Part shown: positions 1 through 8,090 of the stretch, in pieces
How positions within the stretch are numbered: position 1 is the stretch's first letter
How the letters are laid out: the number at the start of each line of letters is the position of its first letter
From: CAVUMR01 sp963742715
GTDB taxonomy: Bacteria; Actinomycetota; Actinomycetes; Mycobacteriales; Micromonosporaceae
Reading direction: 5' to 3'
NCBI GenBank assembly: GCA_963742715.1
Contig: CAVUMR010000003.1
Coordinates: forward strand, 992,001-1,056,000
DNA: 64,000 bases
The notes under the pieces: model-generated
What the model was told of the DNA's origin: nothing
What the model saw: only the letters and a program-made list of their open reading frames with translations
Database searches by the model: none
Position numbers and translations under genes: made by a program

Positions 1-4
1 CGAA

Positions 5-79
5 CAGTCGTCACGCGGGCAGTTGTCACGCGGGCAGTCGTCACGCGAGCGGTCGTCACGCGGGCAGTCGTCATGCGAG
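5..79. repeat. Five tandem copies of a 15-bp unit at the 3' end of lanC
   Basis: Five consecutive 15-bp units of the form CAGTCGTCACGCGGG (small changes: GTTGTC in copy 2, GCGAG in copies 3 and 5, CGGTC in copy 4, CATGC in copy 5). The last unit contains the lanC stop codon (71-73), so the array is mostly 3' untranslated or intergenic sequence. The unit length is a multiple of three, so it could also be an eroded in-frame extension of the lanC C-terminus. It may continue left of the window. Confidence 0.85.
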
Positions 80-1426
80 CAGCAGAGCGGCGTCCCAGCC
101 GCTGTCCGGACCGCGACCGGTGGCGCGGGTGTGCAGCGCCAGCGCCGTACCGGCCGCGCCTTCGAGGAACCCGGGCAGGTCCAACTCGACGCTGTCGCCC
201 ATCCGCCGGACCCGGAATCCGAACGGCAGGTCGGGGTCGTACGCCTCGAGCAGCCGGCCGGCGATGTCGTCGATCGCCCGGGCGATCACCGGGTCGTCCA
301 GCTCGGAGTTGATCCGCCAGAGCATCTGCAGCAGCCCCGACCAGCCGTGACAGAGCATCGTTTCGGGCAGCGGCAGCTCCCGGCCGAGCCAGTCGATGAC
401 GGTGTGCACGACCGACCGGACCGACCCGCACCAGCTCGGCTCCTCCAGCGCCAGTCCGGCGAGCTGGACCGCCCGGGCGATGCCCGGCGCGCCGTAGCAC
501 CAGGTCGGCGGTGCGACGGTCCGGCGCGGCGGCAGGCCGCGGGTGTACTCCACGCCGGACAGGGAGACCGGCCAGAACGGGTTGCCCTCGTCCCGCCCGA
601 GGTGGGCCAGGTACCAGGTGACGATCCGCCCGATCGCCTCGTCCTGCCCGGGCACCCGATGGCCGGCACGCCAGGCCAGCGCGAGCAGGCTGAGCGGCCC
701 GCCGATACCGTGCGCGACCCCGAAGTTGACGTGCCCGTCCTCGTCCGGCATCCCCGGAGTCGGGGCGTGCCGCACCCACCAGCCGGGTCGTACCACGCCA
801 CCGATCGACACGGGTTCGGTGAGCGCGACGAAGTACCGCAGCACCTCGTACAGCGGCTCGGTCGGGTGCTCGCGGGTCAGCAGGTACCGGCCGATGCCGG
901 CGAGCCCGCCGATCACGTCGGTAGCGCGGAAACTGGTGCCCTGGTAGCTAGTGCCCTGGTACGACGGGCCGCGCAGCGCCTGTTCGTCCCGGATGATCTG
1001 CATGGCTCGTACCGCGATCTGCTCGTCGAGCTTGCCGAGCAGGTTCGCGTAGTCACCGGCCGACCGGGCGGCCGCCCGCGCGGCGAGCGCGATGCCGGCG
1101 AGTCCGGAGTGCAGCCCACCGTCGGCCGGCTGCGCGTGTGCCACCGCTCGTACCAGATAGTCGTGCGCGACACCGCGGTAGGCGGCGTCCCGGTACGCCA
1201 ACTCGGCGAACAGCAGCGCGATCCCCGCCGGCCCGCCGGCCAGCGAGGCCGGATGCCATCGTGGCCGCCGCCCGTCCTCACCGAGCTCGATCCACGGGTC
1301 GGGCTCGGTGGTCGCCGCGATGACCTGGTCCGGCCGGGTGAGCCGCTCGGCGACCCCGGCGACACAGCTCTCCAGAGCGGCGGCGGTCAGCACCGCCCGC
1401 CGCTCCAGCACGGCCCGCCACGTCAT
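71..1426 (-). CDS. lanC: Lanthionine synthetase C-like cyclase (LanC)
   Basis: Zinc-dependent cyclase that adds cysteine thiols to dehydrated Ser/Thr of a lanthipeptide precursor to form (methyl)lanthionine rings in the cytoplasm. The three zinc ligands of the family are visible: Cys310 in WCYGAPG and Cys359-His360 in LCHGWSG. About 451 aa, normal for class I LanC. The ATG at 1426 was chosen because it overlaps the lanB stop in an ATGA arrangement (translational coupling); the frame stays open further upstream only inside lanB. It is the last visible gene of lanA-lanB-lanC and would act on the lanA product. No LanP protease, LanT exporter or immunity gene is visible; these could lie left of the window. 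Confidence 0.93.
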   Translation of the reverse strand: MTWRAVLERRAVLTAAALESCVAGVAERLTRPDQVIAATTEPDPWIELGEDGRRPRWHPASLAGGPAGIALLFAELAYRDAAYRGVAHDYLVRAVAHAQPADGGLHSGLAGIALAARAAARSAGDYANLLGKLDEQIAVRAMQIIRDEQALRGPSYQGTSYQGTSFRATDVIGGLAGIGRYLLTREHPTEPLYEVLRYFVALTEPVSIGGVVRPGWWVRHAPTPGMPDEDGHVNFGVAHGIGGPLSLLALAWRAGHRVPGQDEAIGRIVTWYLAHLGRDEGNPFWPVSLSGVEYTRGLPPRRTVAPPTWCYGAPGIARAVQLAGLALEEPSWCGSVRSVVHTVIDWLGRELPLPETMLCHGWSGLLQMLWRINSELDDPVIARAIDDIAGRLLEAYDPDLPFGFRVRRMGDSVELDLPGFLEGAAGTALALHTRATGRGPDSGWDAALLLA

Positions 1427-4400
1427 GCCGCACCCGCCGACCGGATCCGGAACGACCGGACCTGCTCGCGTACCAGCGTGAGAGCCCGGTGCTCGTGCTC
1501 CTTGTGGATGCCCATCAGGCGATTGGCATGCATGTGCAGCACACTCCGTACGATCGAATTGATCTTGTCCGCGGACTCGTGCCGGGCGAACACGAGCCGG
1601 CCGAACCCGGCGGCGGCCGTGGCCCGATCCGCCCAGCACGCCCGCAGGTCACGGCCACCCGGCAGGTCCGCCAGCCGGTCCCAGCGACCGGCCGGATCGA
1701 CGAGTTGGCGCAGGTCCCGCTCGACGCCGGTGTCCGGCCCCTTCGGTATCGCCTCGGCCGCCCAGCCCATCCAGTCCCAGTCGCCCATGCTCTGGAGCAG
1801 GTCGACGAAGTTCATCGCGGCGACCAGCTCGATCGGCAGCCGCCCCAACTCACCGGTACGCCGCTGGAGCTGGCCGATCACGGCCTCGCTGTCGGCGCGG
1901 AACAGCTCCTCCGCCGCCGCGATGACGTCCGGGCCGCCGTACCGGTGGACCTCCGGCTCGTACGTGTCGAGCGCGAACCGGCGGATCGCACCGCCCTCCC
2001 GCGCCGCGGCCGCCCAGTCCCGCAGCCGCGGCAGCAGCTCGCCGCTGAGCAGGTCGGGGGTGCCGTGGAACCGGACCCGCAGGTGCGGCTCGGGATCGCG
2101 GTACCGGAGGAAGAACCAGCGGTCCACCCCGGCCGGCAGCCGGCCGAGCAGCGCGGGAAGCTCGCGGGTCAGCAGCGTCTCGTGGGTCGGTTCGGCGGCG
2201 TACACCTTGGCGTAGAGCCATTCACCGCCCGGCTCGTACCGGGTGACCGACCGGGCCGGTGCGGCGGCGACCCGTGCCGGTCGCGCCGGTTCGGCGGTTG
2301 CCGCGCCGCGCAGCTGTACGACGAACTCGGCGGCGTACCCGTCCAGCCAGCCCAGGCCGGAACCGTGGCTGGTCAGGCTCTCGGTCAGCACCAGGTCGGG
2401 GCTGCGACGGAACTCCTGCCGGAGCAGCTGCCGGTGCAGGTCCACGTCCAGGTCGAGTTCGATCCGCTGGTCCCGGATGGTCGCCTCGACCCGCGCGGGT
2501 ACGCCCCAGCGGTCCCGCCACGCGGCGAGCCGGTCGCACCAGCCGGACCAGGTGTCCTTCGCGGTACCGAGCTCCGGGTCCGGCCGCCAGCGCGCCGGCG
2601 CCAGGATCGTCCGGCCGTACCGCACCCGCGGCAGGTGCGGCAGCGCCTCCAGCCGGCCCCAGTCCCACCATCGCGCCATCGGCGCGGTGGCGAACTGTTC
2701 GATGTCGAGCAGCAGCCGTACCACGTTCGGGAACTCGTACTGCGTGTTGAGCATGTGCGGCACGACCGGGCGCAGCACCCGGCCGGTGGGCTGGTGCACC
2801 ACGTACAGCCGGTCGTGGTCGGCCCGCACCGCGACGTCCGCCAGGTCGATCACGCCACCGTCGTCGGCGCTGGTGAAGATGCCCACCGGGAGCGCGTGCG
2901 GTACGAGCCGCGGCACCGAGGTGACGTTGGTGCTGCGCGCGGTCGCCGGCTGGTTGAACACCTGCACCGGGAGCCGGCTCTGGTCCGCACCGACCAGCGC
3001 GACCACCTCGGCCGGTTCGCCGAGCGTCCGCAGGAACCGGCCGACCAACGCGCCGGGCCGGGTCGATCCGCCGAGGATCGACATCGCCACGGTGAATTCG
3101 CCCCGGTCGAGGTCGGCCACCGATTCGGCGAACACCTGGACGCACGCCTCGCGGTCCGCCGGCGGCCGGTCGACGGGGGTACCGCCGAGCCGCTCCACCT
3201 CCCGGTCGTCCAGCACCAGCTCGCCGCCTTCGCGGGCGGCCCGCCAGGCCAGCTCGGTGACGACGTCCGAGCGCATCAGCTCGGCGTGGCTCGGATAGCC
3301 GCGGTACAGCTCGCGGGAGGTGCGCGGCACCTGGTATCCGGCCGGTGCGTCCAGGCCGAGGTTCGGGTCGAGCAGCTCCAGGATGGGTACCGCCTGCTCG
3401 GTGCCGTACCGCTCGAGAAAGTCCGCGTGGTACTCGGCCAGGTGCGCGGACGAGTTGCGTGGGGCCATCCGGTGTACGGCGCTGACCGCCTGTTCGATTT
3501 CCGCGGCGACCACCGGCGGCAGGCAGAACTCGGTGTCGTGCTCCAACTCGACCTGCAGCGGTGGCCGGGTGCTGGTACGGGTCTGCTCGGCGAGGATCGC
3601 GACCGAGGCGCGGAAGTTGGTACGGCCCGCGCCCAACGGCGAGTTCCGGTAGTCGTCGATGACGTGGCTGGCCCGCCGCAGCGCCGCACCGGCATCGGTA
3701 CCGCCGACCAGACCGGCGACGTGACCGGCGGGATCGGCGGTGGTCGGATGCGGACGCAGCTCGGTCAGCAGGAACTGCTTCTCCACCAGGTGCGCGACGA
3801 GATCGTCGAGCGCCTCCGCGGTGGCGTCGGGGAACCTCTCCCGCAGATCGTCGCAGAGTTGCCGGTACCCGATCGGGCGGCGGGCGAGTTCCAGCGCGGC
3901 CGCCACCGCCGGCGTGTACCGGATCGACGGGCCGGCCGCCGGCTGGAAGGTCTGCGCCTGGGTGCCGTGTACGAAGGTCAGCGCCAGCCGCCCGGCGCGG
4001 GCCACGCAGAGGTCGTTCGCCTGTACCTTGAGCCGCCGCCGGACCTCCGGCTGTCGCTCCAGCTCGTCGGCGAGCGCCGCGAGCCAGCCCCCGTCCACCC
4101 GTACCGACCGAACATGCTGGTCGCCGACGCGCACCTTGGCGCTGGCGCCGAAGGTGCCGGTGGTCACGCCGGCCAGCAGGCCGAACGGGGTGGGTCGGGT
4201 ACACATGCGCAGCAGATACCGGGTGGCCGCGAACGCCGCTCGCTCCAATTTCGCCACCGGCAGCCGCCCGCCCGCCGCGAGCTTGTCCAGCGTGCCGGCG
4301 AGGCTGGCGCTGGAAACCTCGATGGCCTCCCGTACGAACGGGTCGGCGGCCAACCGGCGCAGGTAGTCGCCGAGCCGTTCCGGGTAGCCAGGCGAATCGG

Positions 4401-4497
4401 GCGACAACTCGATCCGGGTCGCATCCGCCCGGCCGGCCGGCAGCGCCGCGATTCTCGCGACAACCGCAGGCTCGGTGCTGAACACGTTCCTGTTCAT
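1423..4497 (-). CDS. lanB: Full-length class I lanthipeptide dehydratase (LanB)
   Basis: Class I LanB enzymes use glutamyl-tRNA to glutamylate Ser/Thr of the precursor and then eliminate glutamate to give Dha/Dhb. The N-terminal part carries the family hallmark RPTPFGLLAGV. The C-terminal quarter, starting near GEWLYAKVYAAEPTHETLL and running through DRWFFLRYRDPEPHLRVRF, is the SpaB_C/thiopeptide-type elimination domain, so both halves are fused in one ~1024-aa protein rather than split. Start: ATG 4497 (MNRNVFSTEP) is preferred, with GGGAAGG upstream; an in-frame ATG at 4521 is the alternative. It sits ~80 nt after lanA, separated by a hairpin, and its stop overlaps the lanC start. Confidence 0.93.
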   Translation of the reverse strand: MNRNVFSTEPAVVARIAALPAGRADATRIELSPDSPGYPERLGDYLRRLAADPFVREAIEVSSASLAGTLDKLAAGGRLPVAKLERAAFAATRYLLRMCTRPTPFGLLAGVTTGTFGASAKVRVGDQHVRSVRVDGGWLAALADELERQPEVRRRLKVQANDLCVARAGRLALTFVHGTQAQTFQPAAGPSIRYTPAVAAALELARRPIGYRQLCDDLRERFPDATAEALDDLVAHLVEKQFLLTELRPHPTTADPAGHVAGLVGGTDAGAALRRASHVIDDYRNSPLGAGRTNFRASVAILAEQTRTSTRPPLQVELEHDTEFCLPPVVAAEIEQAVSAVHRMAPRNSSAHLAEYHADFLERYGTEQAVPILELLDPNLGLDAPAGYQVPRTSRELYRGYPSHAELMRSDVVTELAWRAAREGGELVLDDREVERLGGTPVDRPPADREACVQVFAESVADLDRGEFTVAMSILGGSTRPGALVGRFLRTLGEPAEVVALVGADQSRLPVQVFNQPATARSTNVTSVPRLVPHALPVGIFTSADDGGVIDLADVAVRADHDRLYVVHQPTGRVLRPVVPHMLNTQYEFPNVVRLLLDIEQFATAPMARWWDWGRLEALPHLPRVRYGRTILAPARWRPDPELGTAKDTWSGWCDRLAAWRDRWGVPARVEATIRDQRIELDLDVDLHRQLLRQEFRRSPDLVLTESLTSHGSGLGWLDGYAAEFVVQLRGAATAEPARPARVAAAPARSVTRYEPGGEWLYAKVYAAEPTHETLLTRELPALLGRLPAGVDRWFFLRYRDPEPHLRVRFHGTPDLLSGELLPRLRDWAAAAREGGAIRRFALDTYEPEVHRYGGPDVIAAAEELFRADSEAVIGQLQRRTGELGRLPIELVAAMNFVDLLQSMGDWDWMGWAAEAIPKGPDTGVERDLRQLVDPAGRWDRLADLPGGRDLRACWADRATAAAGFGRLVFARHESADKINSIVRSVLHMHANRLMGIHKEHEHRALTLVREQVRSFRIRSAGAA

Positions 4498-4537
4498 CGA
4501 ATTCACTGCCTTCCCGTCCACCTGGCCAACCCGGAAC

Positions 4538-4561
4538 CGGTCACCTGCTGTGCGGTGACCG
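4538..4561 (-). terminator. Hairpin between lanA and lanB (probable attenuator)
   Basis: Perfect 8-bp inverted repeat CGGTCACC / GGTGACCG around an 8-nt loop in the short gap between lanA and lanB. There is no T-run. In lanthipeptide operons such a hairpin commonly lets the precursor be made in excess over the modification enzymes, by partial termination or by protecting the lanA 3' end; that role is inferred here. Confidence 0.6.
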
Positions 4562-4575
4562 TGCTGATCCGCTGC

Positions 4576-4776
4576 TCAGCAGCCGGTACGCCAGTCGGAG
4601 CTGGCACAGCACCCGGTGCAGCTGCTCGACCAGCAGGTACCGGTCGGGCCGCACTCGAACTTGGTGCAGTCTTCGGTGTAGGCCATGACCGGGCGGTCAA
4701 CCACGGTGGCGGACACCTGGAAATCGAGGTCGAAAATGTCCTTGTCGACGTTGAGATCCATCAGTACGGGACTCAT
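4576..4776 (-). CDS. lanA: FxLD-type lanthipeptide precursor peptide (LanA)
   Basis: 66-aa precursor. The leader contains the FDLD motif (FxLD) with a following FQVSA segment, typical of the FxLD family of actinobacterial class I lanthipeptides, where this region is the LanB recognition element. The core after about residue 31 is rich in ring-forming residues: seven Cys (including a CC pair and C-terminal Cys66) and roughly eleven Ser/Thr, as in TGTCWSSSCTGCC. Start: ATG 4776 preceded by AAAGGA at SD distance; the frame is open further upstream but without leader-like sequence. First gene of the lanABC operon. The FxLD-system methyltransferase often found with this family is not in the window, though it could lie off the left edge. 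Confidence 0.88.
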   Translation of the reverse strand: MSPVLMDLNVDKDIFDLDFQVSATVVDRPVMAYTEDCTKFECGPTGTCWSSSCTGCCASSDWRTGC

Positions 4777-4963
4777 GGGAGGTCCTTTCTTCTGCTTGTG
4801 GTCTGGAGCAGTAGAAAGGGGGCCGTCCTCACCGCCGCGTCGGATCAGCCTCATCCGGGCGTCACGCACCACGACCGCGTCCCACCACGCCCGCCGCATG
4901 CCGCGACGCAACGATTGATCCCACTAACGCCGCAGGTCGGACGCCATTCGCTGGGGTACCGGA

Positions 4964-4969
4964 TAGGTT
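4964..4969 (+). promoter_or_regulatory. -10 box TAGGTT, leaderless start of the helicase gene
   Basis: TAGGTT ends 6 nt before the GTG at 4976, placing the transcription start on or next to the start codon. No Shine-Dalgarno sequence precedes the gene. One of several such arrangements in the window. Confidence 0.5.
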
Positions 4970-4975
4970 CCGGGG

Positions 4976-7900
4976 GTGATGGACCTTCCGCGCGGCGCAT
5001 ATGAGCACGTCGTCACCGGTCGGCTCGATGACCAACTCGCGGAGCTGGACGTTGGGTTGGTCCAGCGGATCGCGCTGGATCCCACCGATGCGCACGAAGT
5101 CCTTGCCCGTCACATCGGTTTGTTGGCACGCCGCGCGCTCCGCGCCGTACCTGGTCACGAAGTGAACCGGTTGGCGAGGCAGGTCGAGATCGCCAACAGC
5201 GTCGCGGCAGCCATTGCCGGGCTGGTTCCCCGCGCGAGCGAACCGGGAGATCTGGTCGCGCCATCGCATGACGTACTGACCGCGATCGTCGACCGCCCGC
5301 CCGCACCGGTACCCGTCGCATTTCCTATCCGGCCGGAGATACCGCTGGCTTCCGGGGCACTGCTGGTCAATGGGCGCGGCCAGCCTCGGATCGGCACCGA
5401 GGTCAGTCGTGAGATGGCATCCGCCGACACGGTGGACCTCCTGTGCGCATTCATCAAATGGCACGGGCTCCGCCTGATCGAGGACGCGATCCGCGACCTG
5501 ATGGATCGCGGCGGACAGTTGCGTGTCATCACCACGACCTATCTCGGTGCCACCGACCAACGGGCACTGGATCGTCTGGTCGCACTGGGGGCGCAGGTCC
5601 GGATTTCGTACGAGACGAGGACCACCCGACTACACGCCAAGGCGTGGCTGTTCCACCGTGCCAGCGGAGCAAGCACGGCCTATGTCGGATCGTCGAACCT
5701 GTCGAAGGCCGCGTTGGTCGATGGTTTGGAGTGGAACGTACGGCTCGCGCAACTCGAACAGGAGCGCATCCTCGACACGATCGAGGCGACCTTCGACGAA
5801 TACTGGAACGACCCTGGCTTCGAGGAGTACCAGCCGGAGCGGGACAGGACCCGACTGCGAAACGCCCTCCGCGACGAGTCCGGTCCGAGCCCGACTGACC
5901 TGACCATCGACATCACCAGCCTCGATGTGACGCCCTACGGGTACCAGCGGGAAATCCTCGACGTGCTCGCCGCTGAGCGGGAGATCCACGGGCACCGGCA
6001 GAACCTGGTGGTGATGGCCACCGGTACCGGTAAGACCATCGTCGCAGCACTCGACTATCGCGGGCTCCGGGCCACCGAGTCAGTGGACTCCCTGCTGTTC
6101 ATCGCTCACCAGGAACGCATCCTCGCGCAGAGCCGCTCAGTGTTTCGGCACGTGCTGCGTGACGGGACGTTCGGTGAAGCGTTCGTGGCCGGTCAGCGTC
6201 CGGAACGGTGGCGTCACGTGTTCGCGTCCGTGCAGTCGCTGCACCGTTTTGACCTTGCCGAGCTGGATCCAGCCACGTTCGACATGATCGTGGTCGACGA
6301 GTTTCATCACGCCGAAGCACCGACGTACACCCGAATTCTTGAGCATTTCCGCCCGCGGATTCTGCTGGGGCTCACCGCGACACCGGAACGCGCGGACGGG
6401 CAGGACGTGCGGCACTGGTTCGGTGGACGCACCGCGGTCGAGCTGCGGTTGTGGGAAGCGCTGGAGCGCCAACTGCTCGCCCCGTTCCAATATTTCGGCA
6501 TCCACGATAACGTCGACCTGTCGACGCTGCGGTGGAAGCGCGGGCAGGGCTACGACCAGGGCCAACTCAGCAATCTGTACACCGGACATGACGCTCGCGC
6601 CCGCCTCGTCCTGCAAGCCGTTGCGGACAAGGTCGATCCGAGCAGAATGCGGGCGCTCGGCTTCTGCGTGAGTGTCGGCCACGCCGAGTTCATGGCGCAG
6701 TGGTTCATGCGGGCGGGCATACCGGCCCTGGCGCTGACCGCGCGGGCGAGCCTCCCGGAGCGGCTCGAAGCGACCGACCTGCTGGCGCGTGGCGACCTCA
6801 AGGCGATCTTCACAGTCGATCTGTTCAACGAGGGGATCGACCTTCCGGCCGTCGACACGATCCTGCTGCTTCGGCCGACCGAAAGCGCCACCATCTTCCT
6901 GCAACAGCTCGGCCGCGGCCTTCGGCTCGCAGACAACAAACCGTGCCTGACCGTGCTGGACTTCATCGGCGCGCAACACGTCGACTTCCGATTCGATCTG
7001 CGATTTCGAGCGCTGACCGGCACCGGACGTCGGGCGCTCGCGCGCGAGCTCGACCACGACTTCCCGACGCTGCCGGCGGGCTGCCACATCCAGCTCGACC
7101 GCATCGCCAAGGACATCGTGCTGAACAACCTCCGCGGCGCGCTTCGCCTGCGGCGGTCGGACCTGGTCGCTGAGCTGCGCCGGCTCGGCGATGTTCCGCT
7201 CGCCGACTTCCTGACCGACACCGGCCTCGAACTGGAAGACCTCTACCGGCGAAAGGCCGGCGGCGGCTGGACCGGACTGCGCCGTGAGGCCGGCCTGGAC
7301 GACACGCCTGCTGGTCCGCGCGATGGGGCGCTCGGCCCCGCGATCGGCCGACTGCTGCATCTGGACGACCCGGGCCGACTCGACCACCTGCTCGGCCTTA
7401 TCGAGGGCGTACGCCCGCCGGGCCGGATGGGCGCGATGCTCCACGTTGCCTTGTGGCGCACGGCTGAACCGTTGGAGGACGGGCCGGCGCTGCTCCAGGC
7501 CCACCCGCAGCGGTGCGACGAACTCCGGCAGGTCGCCGGCATCCTGCGCAGTCGCATCCACCGGGTGACCCGGCCGGTGTCAGCGCAGGTCCCGCTGCAG
7601 GTCCACGCCCGCTACAGCCGTGACGAGGCGTGCGCCGCGTTCGGCATGGCCGATCCGTCCAGCCTCCGGGAAGGGGTCAAGTGGCTGCCGTCCGAAAACG
7701 CGGACCTCTTCTTCGTCACGCTCACCAAGACTGAGCGGCACTACTCCCCGACGACCATGTACCAGGACCGGGCCATCACGCCGGAGTTGTTCCAGTGGGA
7801 GTCGCAGAGCACTACGTCCACGGCGTCAGCGACCGGCCAGCGGTACATCAACCACGCTTCCCGCGGTTCGACCGTTCACCTGTTCGTGCGGGAGACCAGG

Positions 7901-8056
7901 GAAGCTGACGGAGACCTCGGCGCGCCGCCGTACCTGTACGCGGGCCCGATGACCTACGTACAGCACGGCGGCGACCGACCGATGCGCATCAAGTGGCGCC
8001 TGACCTACCCGCTACCAGCCGACATCTTCCATTCCGCGCGGGTAGCCGCCGGCTAG
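4976..8056 (+). CDS. PLD-nuclease / superfamily 2 helicase / DUF3427 protein
   Basis: Large 1026-aa nucleic-acid enzyme. Order seen: an N-terminal alpha-helical region; a phospholipase-D-like (HKD) domain with LHAKAWLF (H219, K221) and GSSNLSKAAL; an SF2 helicase core with Walker A ATGTGKT near residue 350, a DEFH Walker B box near 440 and motif VI QQLGRGLR near 643; and a C-terminal DUF3427 domain (REGVKWLPSENADLFFVTL, YSPTTMYQDRAI, TGQRYINH). The architecture matches COG3886/COG1061 fusions that resemble restriction-type or DNA-repair enzymes; the exact job is unknown. Start GTG 4976 fits the leaderless promoter; ATG 4979 is equally possible. It stands alone, divergent from the lanthipeptide operon, and looks like an independent acquisition. 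Confidence 0.9.
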   Translation: MMDLPRGAYEHVVTGRLDDQLAELDVGLVQRIALDPTDAHEVLARHIGLLARRALRAVPGHEVNRLARQVEIANSVAAAIAGLVPRASEPGDLVAPSHDVLTAIVDRPPAPVPVAFPIRPEIPLASGALLVNGRGQPRIGTEVSREMASADTVDLLCAFIKWHGLRLIEDAIRDLMDRGGQLRVITTTYLGATDQRALDRLVALGAQVRISYETRTTRLHAKAWLFHRASGASTAYVGSSNLSKAALVDGLEWNVRLAQLEQERILDTIEATFDEYWNDPGFEEYQPERDRTRLRNALRDESGPSPTDLTIDITSLDVTPYGYQREILDVLAAEREIHGHRQNLVVMATGTGKTIVAALDYRGLRATESVDSLLFIAHQERILAQSRSVFRHVLRDGTFGEAFVAGQRPERWRHVFASVQSLHRFDLAELDPATFDMIVVDEFHHAEAPTYTRILEHFRPRILLGLTATPERADGQDVRHWFGGRTAVELRLWEALERQLLAPFQYFGIHDNVDLSTLRWKRGQGYDQGQLSNLYTGHDARARLVLQAVADKVDPSRMRALGFCVSVGHAEFMAQWFMRAGIPALALTARASLPERLEATDLLARGDLKAIFTVDLFNEGIDLPAVDTILLLRPTESATIFLQQLGRGLRLADNKPCLTVLDFIGAQHVDFRFDLRFRALTGTGRRALARELDHDFPTLPAGCHIQLDRIAKDIVLNNLRGALRLRRSDLVAELRRLGDVPLADFLTDTGLELEDLYRRKAGGGWTGLRREAGLDDTPAGPRDGALGPAIGRLLHLDDPGRLDHLLGLIEGVRPPGRMGAMLHVALWRTAEPLEDGPALLQAHPQRCDELRQVAGILRSRIHRVTRPVSAQVPLQVHARYSRDEACAAFGMADPSSLREGVKWLPSENADLFFVTLTKTERHYSPTTMYQDRAITPELFQWESQSTTSTASATGQRYINHASRGSTVHLFVRETREADGDLGAPPYLYAGPMTYVQHGGDRPMRIKWRLTYPLPADIFHSARVAAG

Positions 8057-8090
8057 GTGTGGCAGGTCCAGGAAGCCGAGGGACGTGCCG

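Noticed and set aside
1489..5004. A 1171-codon open frame on the plus strand through the lanB region
   Set aside because: It is antisense to lanB, has no recognisable domain and the Arg/Pro/Gly/Ala-rich composition of a high-GC shadow frame.
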